From positions 558,001-622,000 of the forward strand of contig JACSVZ010000042.1 of NCBI GenBank assembly GCA_014706295.1: a DNA stretch of 64,000 nt, in the 5' to 3' direction. The DNA is from Lycocorax pyrrhopterus obiensis (lineage: Eukaryota; Chordata; Aves; Passeriformes; Paradisaeidae). The first letter of the stretch is position 1; the number at the start of each line of letters is the position of its first letter. Positions 50,301 through 61,868 of this stretch are shown here, one piece after another. Under the pieces are notes generated by a model. The model had not been told where the DNA came from. It was given only the letters and a program-made list of their open reading frames with translations, and made no database searches. The position numbers and the translations under genes were made by a program.

Positions 50301-51564
50301 AATTGCTCACAGGACCCAAACAATTCGTGTTTCTCTGGAGTGCCAGTTGCGCTTCCTTGGTAAATGTTGTTCTGTCAGGAATTTACGAGATTATCAAAAT
50401 GTGTTTCAAGCTCAGACTTGGCCAGGAGCTCTTCAATCAGGGAGGAAACTGGGGTTTAATTTGTTATTGCATTGCATTAGTTGTGGTTTTGTTTTGTGCT
50501 TGACTAGGTGAATATAGATCTAGAAGGGTATAAATAGAGGAAAAGTATAACAAAGCCATGTGTAATTATGTGTAAAGGTGTATCCTACCTGAATTAATGA
50601 AGATTCGTGGAGGAGAGCTTTTTTTGGAAGTTTACTGGTGGAATCACACCACGGTGGGTCCCAGTGCCAGGGCTCTGGTACAGGTTGTGGTTGGTTGTGA
50701 TGAGAGCGTGAGGCCACCAAATACATGAAAATGTCCCCATTAAAGTAATGATAATTGTTCTTTTCACTAGGAAAGGAAAATGTGTGTGTGCGTGTGCTGA
50801 CGTAAAAATTGATCTTTATATAAACAGAGCAGTCAGAGTAAGAAATCAGACATTTACAGCCAAACTTCCTGAACCTTCACCACGGAAAAGCACCGTGGAG
50901 AAGGAGAGCTCTGCTAATTGCACAGTAAAATTTCCTTCTTCTCTGTCCTTTCTTATGTCTTTGAATGACCTTTAATGTGCGGCAATAATGGGGGGTTTCA
51001 GAGGGGGATTAGCACTGGCTGCTGCACCACCTGAGGAATTTGGGTGTCTCTTTGTTTCTGGCAAATTCAAACCCTTAGAAAATCAAGTCCCCTTTCCTTG
51101 ACTTTCCCTGTCTGCTGGAGAATGCTGTGTGCTTGCAAAGACCAGTCTGGGAAATAACTCGCTGTCTCTCACTTCCCACACAGAGCTGAAATGCAGTGAA
51201 ATTAAATCTGAGCTGAAAGGATTGGGGCAGTCACACAGCCCGGGGCCCCCTTCACTGTGGTGGTGTGTTCCTGTGCTCCAGGTGTCAGCTAAACACAAAC
51301 CCATTGTGCCAGGAGCTGTACAGGTGTAAATTAAACCAGGAATTCAGCCTTATCCCAGGCAAGGGAGAAGAGAAAGTATAGGCAGCTACAGGGAGAACCA
51401 CTGGGACACTGTGGTGGTACTAATTCATCTGAACTCTAAACAGGGGATCTGTGAGAGCAGCTGGAATATTCTGTTAATGTAGTTCAAATCCTCCCCTAAC
51501 CACAAGGAACAGTTTTTCTTGCTGGTTCATTTTCCCATGCACAGCTCCCATGCAGCGTCCAAAG

Positions 51565-51777
51565 AGGAAATTAGGAGGAAATTCTTCCCTGTGAGGGTGG
51601 GGAGGCCCTGGGACAGGTTTCCCAGAGAAGCTGTGGCTGCCCCTGGATCCCTGGAAGTGTCCCAGGCCAGGTTGGACGGGGCTTGGAGCACCCTGGGACA
51701 GTGGAAGGTGTCCCTGCCATGGCAGGGGTGGCACTGGGCCTTAAGGTCTTTGCAGCCCATCCCATGGCTCTGTGAAG
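51565..51777 (+). mobile_element. CR1 LINE 3' fragment
   Basis: It runs from AAATTCTTCCCTGTGAGGGT through GGCCCTGGGACAGGTTTCCC, CCCTGGATCCCTGGAAGTGT and GGGGCTTGGAGCACCCTGGG to GGCAGGGGTGGCACTGG, with a decayed end CATGGCTCTGTGA. A few bases of the final block are missing relative to the copy at 23079. Confidence 0.92.
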
Positions 51778-53556
51778 TGAGTTCTCTGAAACCATTAAAT
51801 GTGTTTTATTCTCCAGTAGCCACAGTGAAGGGTGATGTATGGCCAGGTACTCCTGATTACTGAGGAACATCACAAAGCACACAAGCAAAATCTGTCACCC
51901 TGGAAAATCCCCTGGCTCCTGCCTTATTTTGAATTAGGAGCCTATTTTAGAGATTAAGAAATTCAGATACAAGGTAATTGTCTGATTTCAGTGTCGTGAA
52001 TGGAAACCTCCTCCCAAAACAAAGAGCAGAAACCAGGAGATAGGATTTCAAATCCCCCTGGTTTGAGCACCAGACACGGTCTCTTTTCAGCCCTGAGAGT
52101 AAAACCAGCTGTGCAGCCCCCCAGGTCACCCCTACACGTGTCCATGTGGTGATTGCTGTCCCTGCAGACCCAAAGCCACCCAGGCACTAAGAAGGAGCTG
52201 CTGTTTAACCCATCCTTACGTCCCAGCTCACAGATTTCTCCTGACAGGCAGCAGAGCCTGAGAACAAAACCGTAACCTTTCCACACGTTCTGTTGCAGTG
52301 TGGTTTTCCACTAACAGCCATGGAAAAGTTAACCTAAACATTAGCTCTTTTTCCTGGAACTAACAGCTCCAAAGCCAAAAGCCTGGGATCTGCTGCTCAG
52401 CCTGCAGAGTGCTCCGGGCTGGGGGAACGAAGCAGAGCTGGCCCTTGAGCTCCTGAGGCAGCTCCTGAAGGGTGCAGTCAAACCCGATCCAGGGCAGGGC
52501 TCATCCCAGACAGAATTAAAAGTTATGCCTTTAACATTGACGTCAGAAGCCGAGGCAAGCCCAGCACCAGGGACTGTGGGGATGGGAATTACTCCTCACC
52601 AAACGCTGTAGGGTAACACTCAGTGGACAGTAACTCCCACTTCCTCGAACCATTAGCGCTGCTCAGGGTGATTGTCCTGAGTCATGGAAGGTGAAAGCAG
52701 CCATCGAGCTGTGTTCTCACGTTCACATCATGGAAAATCCTGTCCTGAATCCTGTCCTCTTTGCCCAAGGTGCAGGCAGGGAGATCCTGCTCAGGTCACT
52801 GGTTTCTGGAGGCTGAGGCTCGCTCCTCCTCTCCGAGGGGTGTTTACCACTGCCCTCAATGAGTTGTTCCAGTTGTTGCTGCCAAAAGAATGCGCTTCAT
52901 TTTTCAATTGAGTTTTTCTCTCTCCTCCTCGTACCCAGGAGGTTTTGTTATTCAGCCCCCAGATGAAAGGTTCTAGCCTGGCCGAGGTGTGTCCCTGATG
53001 TGTCACTCAGAGTTTCTCCAAGCCTGAACTACCTCTTTCCAGCAAGGCAGCGGGAAGAGCGACCAGACCTTCCTGGAAATGACACCCATCCCACAGCAGG
53101 AATGAGCCAAGAGCAGCTCCTGCAAAAGCCATCAGGGCTGCTGCTGACATTCCCATGCCCACTCATCCCTGGGAGAGCCACGCTCCTGAACTCTGGCACG
53201 AGCCAGAGCCTGGGACCATTAAGCTCATTCCCACGCTCGAGTTTGGCAAGGCAGCAGCCTGTATCGTCTTGTTTCACTTCTCTTTGGAGGATTTGCTCCG
53301 ATTGTTTCCTCTTCAGTAGTTCCCCCAGCTGGGCCAGTCCTTCATGGTGTGGTCAGAGATGTCAGGCCCCAGCAGCTGGCAGAGCAGGGGGTGTTATCAG
53401 GGTGTTATCGGGGTTGTGGTGGGTCTGGAGAGCCAGGCACAGATGAGAGGTGATGAGTAAACTCAGGAGTGAGATTTCACTGGAGGCTGAACTGGCAGAA
53501 CCACTCTGTGCTGTGGGCCCTGAGATGCAGAGTCCCACATGCATAGCTATGGACAT

Positions 53557-53585
53557 TACACACACACACACACATACATATATAT
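53557..53585. repeat. (CA)n/(TA)n compound microsatellite
   Basis: About nine CA dinucleotides, followed by CATACATATATATG. Confidence 0.85.
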
Positions 53586-54796
53586 GCTCTAAATAAGCTG
53601 TTATTTATTTAATGATTTTAAATTCTTCAGTATGTTTAGTTTCCTCTTTTCTTCAATAAGTCCAGCTTTTGGTTTGCTTGGAGAGAACAGGATTGCATAA
53701 ACACAAATATAAACCATTGCTTTAACATCTGGATAGATGTCAAGGCATCAAAGAAAGTTAGGTGGGTTTTGTGCTGATTTTTCCTGCTGAATTTAGGCAG
53801 GATGCTTGTCTGCAGTGGAGGAAACTGCCCCTGGTGAAGCTGGAGTTCGGTGTGATGGCACTTGTCACTAGTTTGGATGTTTATCCTTCTCCTTTGGGGT
53901 AAATCCCACCTCCTCACTGGCTTCAGAAGGAAACCCCATTTTGTACCAGTCTGTTCCTGGGAGTTAAAAAGTCAGATCTAGGATGGTTTGTAGTACTGAG
54001 ACCTGACAGAAGACTGGATCTTGCTCCAAACTTTCTCACCCCGCAGTGCTTTTCACGAAATCTTTTAAGGCAAACCATAAGAGCCCACAGTTCTCAGTGC
54101 TGCCTCTGCAATGAGAGACCAGGTCCTTAGAACCCCGTTGGAGTGATGATCTTATCAATGCAATTCTTCCTCTTAATCTGGGAGAAAATAGCTCAAGTCT
54201 CCATTTTTTTATTTATTGAGTGGCCAAGGTGGCAGGACTGCCTTGGGAATGGCAGGTTCCATGAGCAAGGCTGAGATCCAGGCTCTGGCCTTAGGAATGA
54301 GCCACAGATGGGAATGGTTTCAGTGTGGTGATGTTTTATCATGAAATGAGACAGATTTAATGCTGGTTTGGTGAGTAAGAGGCACGGAGGTGGCCGGGTG
54401 ACCACGGAGCTTTGCTGCAGCATTCCTGGCAGTAGCAGGCACGCTCAGGCTGAGCCCAGGCTGCCTAACAAAGCTCAGAAGAGAGTTCAACAGCTTCCTA
54501 AAACTGTCTCCAGACCCCTCCGTGTGTTTAGAAGGCAGCAGGCTGCCAGCTCAGGTTTGCAAGCAGGGATATTTCAGGCTCACAGGATCCTGCCCTGTCA
54601 CAGAATCCGCCTGGGAACTGGGGGTTACCTTGGCAGGGGCTCAGAGCAGCAAAACCCCCTGTGAGCCCCAGAACCAGTGCTGACCCCAAATGACAAAAGG
54701 CTGGTGGGAAGGTTACTCATTTTCCAGTACCTCCTACAAGTTTTTGTGCATGCTTGAGTGAGAATTAGGTATCAAATCACAAGTTGTTTATTAAAT

Positions 54797-54883
54797 TTCC
54801 TTTCCCCCCCCCTTTTCCTTCTTCTCTTTCTTTCTCTTTTCTCTATTTCTCTATTTCTTTTTATTTCTCTCTCCTCCTTCTCA
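54797..54883. repeat. Polypyrimidine (TTTC/CT-rich) tract
   Basis: About 87 bases almost entirely of C and T on the + strand, including a run of about ten C and repeated CTATTTCT blocks. The - strand ORF made of Arg/Glu/Lys across it is a product of this composition. Confidence 0.85.
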
Positions 54884-55388
54884 TAACAACAGTGTAAACC
54901 GGGATTTTGTTTATGGAAAGTCTGAATTACTAATGACCCATACAAAACAACATTAAGGATCATATCTTTTCCAGGGCCTCTCTTTAAACCAGGCAAAAGA
55001 AGCCAGTCCCAGTGTTTTATGATCTTAAAATGTTGATATTTTTCCAGGTATTAATTCCAGCTTGATAGGAAACCAAGAGAAACAGAAACATTTTTCATCT
55101 TCACTTCAGAAAAATGCTCTCCATCTTCTTCTGTTAAAGAGAGATCTCCTGGGTCCTGAGGAGGGCATGCACTGCCCTGGGACCCCTTCCCTGTCCTGAA
55201 TTCCCTCTTGGCTGTGCCGTGTGCGAGCTTCTCCCTGAGCAGCTGGAGCTGCAGAGAGCAGGGCTGGAATGGAACTGAGGAAAAAGCTTCCTCCTGGTCT
55301 GAGTCCTGCTGGGATGGGGACTGGAGAGCGAGCTGGTCAGAGAAAAGAGAAATGCTGCAGTGTCCCAGGAGAAGGGTCCGTCCTTCCC

Positions 55389-55577
55389 AAGGCTGGATTC
55401 AGCTGGACACTACCAAAGGGTCCATTCCCACGGCTGGATTCAGCTGGACACTGCCAAAGGGTCCATTCCCAAGGCTGGATTCAGCTGGACACTGCCAAAG
55501 GGTCCATTCCCAGGGCTGGATTCAGCTGGACATTGCCAAAGGATCCATTCCCAGGGCTGGATTCAGCTGGACACTGC
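55389..55577 (+). repeat. Minisatellite, 41-bp unit, 4.6 copies
   Basis: Exact 41-bp period with copies at 55389-55429, 55430-55470, 55471-55511, 55512-55552 and a partial copy at 55553-55577. Each unit contains GGCTGGATTCAGCTGGACA and CCAAAGGGTCCATTCCC. Copies differ at only a few positions (for example AAGG, ACGG or AGGG at the unit start), which indicates recent expansion. All three forward frames stay open because 41 is not a multiple of three and the unit lacks stops. Confidence 0.95.
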
Positions 55578-55995
55578 TGAATCCCAGTCACGTCTGGCTG
55601 GGCAGGTGCTGGTGCAGCGCTCTGAGGCACAGCCCATCTCCCTGTCAGTTTGCAGACCCAGATAAAAGCAGAAGGAGAGGCAGGAGGGGGTGGGAAGTGG
55701 CTTGGACAAGGCTGTGGAGTTCCTAGGAAATGCCACAGCTTGGCTGAGGCAGCTGCTGCTCCGTGTCCCTCTCCTGCCAGATCCCTGTCCCAGCACAGAC
55801 GCTCCCATCGCTCTCCTGAGCACTCAGCCCCCTCGCCCACATCCCACCCTTCCTCTCCAGCCCTGGCAGCGTTCCTGCCTCAGCCAGATGTGGAGAACAA
55901 AAGGAAAAGCTTGGATCAAGTGAGCAGCCCTACGGCACTGACAGGGCAAGGGCAGCCAGAGGAGAGGAGAGAGGGGACACAGCCCCACGGCCGAG

Positions 55996-56416
55996 TGTCC
56001 ATGGCCACAGACTGTCCCATGGCTCAGTGTCCATGGCCACAGACTGTCCCATGGGTGATTGTCCATGGCCACAGACTGTCCCCATGGATGAGTGTCTGTG
56101 GCCACAGACTGTCCCCATGGCTCAGTGTCCGTGGCCACAGACTGTCCCATGGCTCAGTGTCCATGGCCACAGACTGTCCCCATGGATGAGTGTCTGTGGC
56201 CACAGACTGTCCCATGGGTGAGTGTCCATGGCCACAGACTGTCCCATGGCTCAGTGTCCGTGGCCACAGACTGTCCCATGGGTGAGTGTCCATGGCCACA
56301 GACTGTCCCCATGGCTCACTGTCCATGTCCACAGACTGTCCCATGGGTGATTGTCCATGGCCACAGACTGTCCCATGGCTCAGTGTCCATGGCCACAGAC
56401 TGTCCCCACGGCCAAA
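55996..56416 (+). repeat. Minisatellite, 32/33-bp unit, 13 copies
   Basis: Thirteen head-to-tail units each start TGTCCATGG (or TGTCCGTGG/TGTCTGTGG) and contain CCACAGACTGTCCC. Units are 32 bp with CCCATGG or 33 bp with CCCCATGG. Variant tails (GGCTCAG, GGGTGAG, GGGTGAT, GGATGAG) recur in a mosaic order. The final unit ends CCACGGCCAA, and a similar CCCCACGGCCGAG precedes the first unit, so a diverged copy flanks each side. Long ORFs on both strands (for example 56024-56581 on the - strand) are products of the repeat. Confidence 0.96.
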
Positions 56417-59400
56417 TGCTGAGTTTTCCCCAGGCACTGCTTCCCCCATCCCTAAATCAGCTGTTGGAGGTGCAAGAGGGAGGCCAATCATTCCTGGTTC
56501 CTGTGCCTGCGAGTGCTGCTCTCTAGAAAAACAACGGAAAATGCGAGACTGGACTGCCCTCACTGGTTTTGCTGAATCCACTGAATTTCAGATCTAATAA
56601 TGTCTCCATGTTGCTTCAATTGTCTCTTCTGAGGCACAGCTGTGACTCTCCCCCCTGGAGCGCTGTGGCTGAAGAAAGGGAAATAAAACCTCGCCAAGGC
56701 CTTCAACACAGCAGCCTTTTAACATCCAGCCTGTTCCCTACGTTCGTACAGCCTGTATCTCCAGCTACTGCCTCCCTGCTAGAGAGACTCCTAGAATTGG
56801 ATCCTTATCTCAAAGCTCTGGTGTAATCTGGTTAAGGAGTTTTTTTCTCCTCGGATGAAAGGTGACGCTTCTGTTTAAGGCTGCAAAGTAGCATTTAGTA
56901 GAAATGGGTTCATTTCCTGCCTCCTGGATATTCTGCCACCATCTTCCACATCCATCCACCCCATCTTAATTTGGATGCCTAAATGAGGTGATAAACCTTT
57001 GTAGAGAGCCAGGAGGAGCTGGTAACTGGTGGCCATGGAGATGCTCATGAAATCAGTCATGGGAAGGTCCCTGACTGGAGAGATCCTGCACTCCTCTTGC
57101 CTGCAGTACCTCAGATTTTGGTAAAAGACCCAACTCAGACCCTCCTGTTTGGCATCCAGACCCCAAAGCTGGTCAAGGCATTTGGGCCCATTTGTTTAGA
57201 GGGTCTGTTACTGCTCTCTCAGCTTCTGTTGCCTGTGGGATGAACAGAACTGCCCTGGCAGCGCAGAGCCCTGTACAACCCAGCACGGGTGGGTGATGAG
57301 CCAAGCAACCTGCTCCTCCTCCAGAGCATCCTCCAGGTCAAACAGAGCTGGCCCTGGAGCAGCTCAGTGATGCTGATGTTTTATTTTCCTGCTGCAGTCA
57401 GGGGTGCAAAGCCCAGCTGTGACTCAGGGTCCCCTTTGGGTGAGTGCAGGTGGGAAAACAGCTCTGGCCACGAGTCCAGGGTGAGCCGGGCCCTCCAGAG
57501 CTCCAGGGTTACTGTTTGTGCTCACACTCTGCCAGAGCACAACCTCTGCACCTTTGCATCGTGGTTTAATATCCAGCTTTTTGCCTGAAGGAGCTCTCTC
57601 CCTCCTGGGCCTGCTTTGCATTTGCACCCAGGGCACCAGTTAGAGACATTTTCTGCCCCTCGTGTGCAAGGGAACAGTAATTTGTTTCCTGGATATCCCC
57701 TTGTCATTCCTCTGACAGTTCTCCTCCCCGAGGAGCTGTTGGCTTCCCCATCACCTCTGAGGCAGTGGAGCTGCCAAAGTCCATCTCAGCCCATCTGGAC
57801 TGAGAACTCCTCTCTGGCACTCTGCCCCCATCTGCTCGGGTGAGAGGAACGTGGAGCTGTCAAACACAAGAACTCCCTCGGTCTGGCAGCGCACCTGAAG
57901 GGAGGAGGAAGCCTGGGCTGTGTCTGTACCCTCCACACGTGCTGGATGCCCTGCACTGACCGCTGCCCAGGAGGAGAAGGTGCTGCCAGGCAGGGCACTG
58001 TCAGCTCAGGGCAGCACAGCTGGCTCGGGAGCACAGGAGGAGACAGGGAATGGCAGTGTGAGCTGAGGGAAGGGCACACTGCACCCGGGGTGAAGGAGCT
58101 TTGAACTCTAAATTAGAGCAGTGGAGAGCACAGGGGGGTGGGGCAGAGGGATCTGATGGTCGGTGGCTGCTGGGCCAGCTCTGGGCCAGGGTCTGGCTGT
58201 CACGTCTTTGCTCCCGGGTTGTCTCTGCGTCTGTGAGCTCTAGAGGGCTCTTAGTCCTCCTCAAGCCCTGCCCCAGCCCCAAACTCGAGGATTTCTGAGC
58301 CTCAGTGCATCCTCCTGAATGCTCTCAGGGCAGTGCTCAGTTCCATTTGGATCAGCAGCTCCATAACCTCACTCTTGGAGCATCCAGACAGAGCATCTCT
58401 CCACACAAAAACAACTGCAGCTATTTGTTCTCTGGCTGAGATTTCTTACTGCTGCCTTTTGCTCGGGTTTATTTTATTCTCAACATACATAAAGAAAACA
58501 AAACCAGTGCAAATAATAGTCTGAAGCAGCTAGAGTTGCGTGGCAGGAGATGTGGCACTGGAACAAGGAAAACATTCTTATGGGGGTTTTTTCTGAGTAG
58601 AACTGGTTAATCTCAGGTTCAGACTTTCCCTCACTCAGCAGGCCTGTCCCACAGTATTTACTTAAAATCTCAAGCAGAGTGCATTAAAACAACGTTAGAG
58701 GTGAGGCAGGAGCTCGTGAGAGCAAACGGGGCCGGGTGCTGTGGGACGGGGCAGGCTGTGGGCTCGCTGGAGGCTCTGCCCTGCCTGCCCACGGCCCCTG
58801 CCAGGCAGTGCTGGGGGGAGCACAGGGCCCCTGGTCACTCTGTGCTCCACTCTGTGTTGGCGTTTTGTCCCCTGCGAGGCACAGCTCAGGGAACAGAGGC
58901 TGACATCGCTCTGTGTGGGAGCCGGGCACTCCCTGTGCCCCCCACGGTGTCCTGCTGTGTGGACAGGCCGGACAAGGGACACCGCTGGTCCCCAGGGAGG
59001 GCATTGCCACTGCCACTGCCATGGCCACTGCCGTGTTCGTGACCCTTCTTCCCCAGGGAGGGCATGGGAGGGCTCAGCCGCCCCTGCCCAGAGCTGGCCG
59101 GGTCATCTTGAACCTGGTGCTGTGGAATCTTTGTTTTCCTTAAAGGACCTTGCTTGTCCAAGCCAGGCTGAGCTCAGCTGGGGCTGCGGCCAGGAACCCT
59201 TTTCCCTCTGCTGAACGGGGCTCAGGCAGATGTTTCTCCACATCCACGGCTGGCAGAGCTCTTGGAGAGGAGCTGTCTGTGAAGCTCTGTCCCTTCCACA
59301 GCAGCTCCTCCCATCCCTGTCAAATCCTCCCAGCACCGTCCTTCCCGTGGGTCCTGCCTGCAGAGCATTTGTGCCGAGGCTGGGGACAGCAGGGAGGAGA

Positions 59401-60149
59401 TGCAGAGCTGTGCAGGGGATTAAAACTGGCTCATGTTGTTACCCCAGCAAATCTACTCCAGCCTGCAGGGGCTCAGTGCTCCATTTGGCATTTTTTCACC
59501 AGGAAAAACATTTACTTTGGGAGAAGAAAGAGTAAAACAGAAAATAAGCTCATGCTCACCAATCCAAAAATAAAGAATGGATTCAGAAATCCTCTAGTGC
59601 CTTTCTGGATGATTTCATATCTAAAGGAATGAATCCATAATACACTAATGCTGATTCGGACATTTGAGTATTTACAGTGGGATCTTTTGCAGGTGGAACT
59701 TAGAAGAAGAAGAAAAAAAAAGAATAGCTCAGAGGGCAAAGGTTTTGTTTAAAACTGTACAACAAACTGTAGCTTAGCACCAAAGAGCAAGAAAAGCAGT
59801 TTATTGGCTTCTCGCGAGCACTGGGGTATCAAGACATTCTGATGAGGAATGGATGCATTTCAGGAAAAATTCTGAGCAAGAAAGTGTCTTAGTTACACAA
59901 ACCTTCCCTTTTGCCTGGTTGGTAAAAGGTTGGAATGGGACACAAATCCAGGTGTTTGAAGAAGAGAGAGGCTCCAAAGGGGCAAATCCCAGATTTCGTG
60001 CTGCTGGAAGTTTAAGACTGAGGTGTGGGAAGAGGCATCTGTGGAGGCAGGAACCACGGCCCGTGCTCTGACTCCAGCTCTGAGACACGGGAATGAGGGA
60101 CAGGACATGGGGAACGGCCGCAGGCTGATGAGGGCAGGTTTGTGTGAGG

Positions 60150-60430
60150 TATTAACAGGAAATTCTTCACTCAGAGGGCGGGGAGGCCCTGGCACAGGGT
60201 GCCCAGAGCAGCTGTGGCTGCTCCATCCCTGGCAGTGCCCAAGGCCAGGCTGGACATTGGGGCTTGGAGCAGCCTGGGGCAGTGGGAGGTGTCCCTGCCC
60301 ATGGCAGGGGTGGTTCGGGGTGGTCTGCAGTGTCCAAGGCCAGGCTGGATGGGGCTTGGAGCAGCCTGGGGCAGTGGGAGGTGTCCCTGCCCATGGCAGG
60401 GGTGGCTCGGGGTGGTCTGCAAGGTCCAAC
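60150..60430 (+). mobile_element. CR1 LINE 3' fragment with internal tandem duplication
   Basis: CR1 sequence starts near TTAACAGGAAATTCTTCACT and includes GGGGAGGCCCTGGCACAGGG. Its core is then present twice: 60236-60330 and 60331-60422, nearly identical and each holding GCTTGGAGCAGCCTGGGGCA and CCCATGGCAGGGGTGG. The element ends about 70 bp before the exon 18 acceptor, in a C run at about 60430-60438. The terminal TTCTGTGATT repeat is missing. Confidence 0.9.
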
Positions 60431-60439
60431 CCCCCCCCG

Positions 60440-61270
60440 GTGACGGTGAGAACGCCTCTCTCGGTAACTCCGCTCCTCCTCTTGTCCTCCTCCGTTCCAG
60501 GGCCGCTGCATCAACTTCACGCGGGTGAAGAACACGGAGACCCCCCCCAAATACCCCCTGAACAACTCGTACCCCTCCGCGCCGCCCCCGGCGCCCATCT
60601 ACACCCCCCCGCCCCCCGCCCCCACCTACAGCCCCCCGCCCCCCAGCCCCCCCCCACGCCCCCTCCCCCTCCTCCACGCTGCCCCCGCTGCCCCCCCCGC
60701 CCCAGGCCCCCCCCCCAGCCGGGCACCCCCCCCGTCCCGGCCCCCCCCCCCCCGCCCCACGGCCTAAGGGGGTCCCCCCGCTCCCGCCTGCCCGCGGTGT
60801 CCGGGGGCCCTTCCCGCAGCAGCAGCACTGTGCCACACGCCCCGCCGGGCCCGGGGCCCGCAGCGCTCCGGGGTGGGCGACCCCAGCCCCGGCCACCCCG
60901 CAGCCGTCTTCTCCTCTCGTTCCCTCTCGTTTCCGACCCCCCCCGAGCATCAGTGCCGCCAAACTCTCGGCGCAAGAAAAGCCCGGAGACCGCGGGGACG
61001 CGGTGAAGGACTCCGGCGCCATCGCAGCAAGGCCGCGCCGCCTCCCGGCCCCCGGCACCTCCCTGTGCCTCACCGCGGCGATCCCAGGATTCATTGGAAA
61101 AAAGGAATGGGTAACTAGAGCAAGCTCTCTGCAAAGGAAGTTCTCTCCGGGGAAGGACTGCAAAGGACTCTTGCCGGCGCGGAATCCCAGCCAGCGGCCC
61201 GGGGACAGCGGCACACGGGACAGCGGCCGCCCCTCGCTGCCAGCGAGGAGGGACAACAGCGGCTCTGCAG
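60440..61270. other. GC/CpG-rich block over the terminal exon and proximal 3'UTR
   Basis: Very dense C runs and CpGs begin just before exon 18 and continue to about 61270. The composition explains the two overlapping antisense ORFs of more than 360 codons and the 327-codon alternative-frame ORF. It may act as a 3' CpG island. No promoter element could be recognised with confidence. Confidence 0.6.
60501..60767 (+). CDS. ANTXR1: ANTXR1 exon 18, terminal coding part (proline-rich tail and stop)
   Basis: 264 coding bases (88 codons) plus TAA at 60765-60767, entering in phase 0 after tccgttccag. It begins [20 protein letters not shown]. The Cys matches human Cys481, a reported palmitoylation site. 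It continues into a proline-rich stretch with [16 protein letters not shown] and ends [15 protein letters not shown], a likely SH3/WW-type ligand region. The start and end align with mammalian ANTXR1, but residues encoded by about 60654-60707 do not: the conserved STLPP and PPPPQAPPP pattern appears there in the +1 frame. C homopolymers flank that stretch (60647-60655 and 60707-60716), so a compensated frameshift or assembly error is likely. The stop codon position is unaffected. Confidence 0.9.
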   Translation, partial: GRCINFTRVKNTETPPKYPLNNSYPSAPPPAPIYTPPPPAPTYSPPPPSPPPRPLPLLHAAPAAPPAPGPPPSRAPPPSRPPPPRPTA

Positions 61271-61832
61271 GTACGGGAACCCAGAAAGCCGGGCAGAAGT
61301 GGTGGCAGGCAGCTGCTCCCAGGGACCAGCCACTGCAGACGGGAAGGTGGTGTCACCCCCGAGGGTCTGGAAAGGAGAAGGGGGTGTGGATTGGAGGATG
61401 TTGGTTTGTGGAAGTGCAGGTGAGTGGAAACAGAGTCACTAGGAAAACGGATTGCACGGGAAAATGAACCCCATCCCTGAGGACAAGGAATGATTGAGGA
61501 CAGGTCAGCCTTCAGTGTTCCCAGTGGGACAGAGCAGGTCATAACCATTGAGGAATTTGGGAAAGGCGTGGTCAACAGAAGAGTCTTTGCATTCATTTGA
61601 GGCAATTCTGTCCGTCTAGTCCATCACTCCACAGTTCTGCAGTGTGATTTAATGCTGGCTTCCACTTAGAAGGGAAGGACTCTGGATGTAAACCAGAGGT
61701 TCGGTGTCTCAAGTTCCCTAAATCCAGTCTGCTTGGGCTCCTTGTTGCCGTCAGTTTGAAATGGTTGCCACTGATGCGTCCCTGTTTTTCTGTAAATTGA
61801 ATTCTTTCACCTTAAAAATGTTTCCACGTGGA

Positions 61833-61868
61833 TTTTTTTTTTGTTTTGTTTTGTTTTGTTTTGTTTTC
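61833..61868. repeat. T run and (TTTTG)n microsatellite
   Basis: Ten T followed by about five GTTTT units inside the 3'UTR. Confidence 0.9.

Noticed and set aside
54772..54996. Highly charged Arg/Glu/Lys ORF on the - strand
   Set aside because: It is the translation of the polypyrimidine tract at 54797-54883.
55208..55726. 172-codon ORF with repeated GFSWTLPKG-like peptide
   Set aside because: It is a product of the 41-bp minisatellite; the period is not a multiple of three, so the peptide cycles through frames.
55650..56581. ORFs of 144-185 codons with repeated tryptophan/proline peptides on both strands
   Set aside because: They are translations of the 32/33-bp minisatellite. The mixed 32- and 33-bp unit lengths shift the frame from copy to copy, and both strands are open, as expected for stop-free repeats.
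60023..61006. 327-codon + strand ORF across the exon 18 acceptor
   Set aside because: It reads exon 18 in a frame (+2) that matches no ANTXR1 sequence, starts inside intron/CR1 and runs into the 3'UTR. Low stop frequency is due to GC content.
60171..61605. Two overlapping antisense ORFs of 361 and 362 codons over exon 18 and the 3'UTR
   Set aside because: They are Gly/Arg-rich translations of C-run and CpG-rich coding DNA on the opposite strand. One also crosses the CR1. No domain, splice signal or start context supports them.
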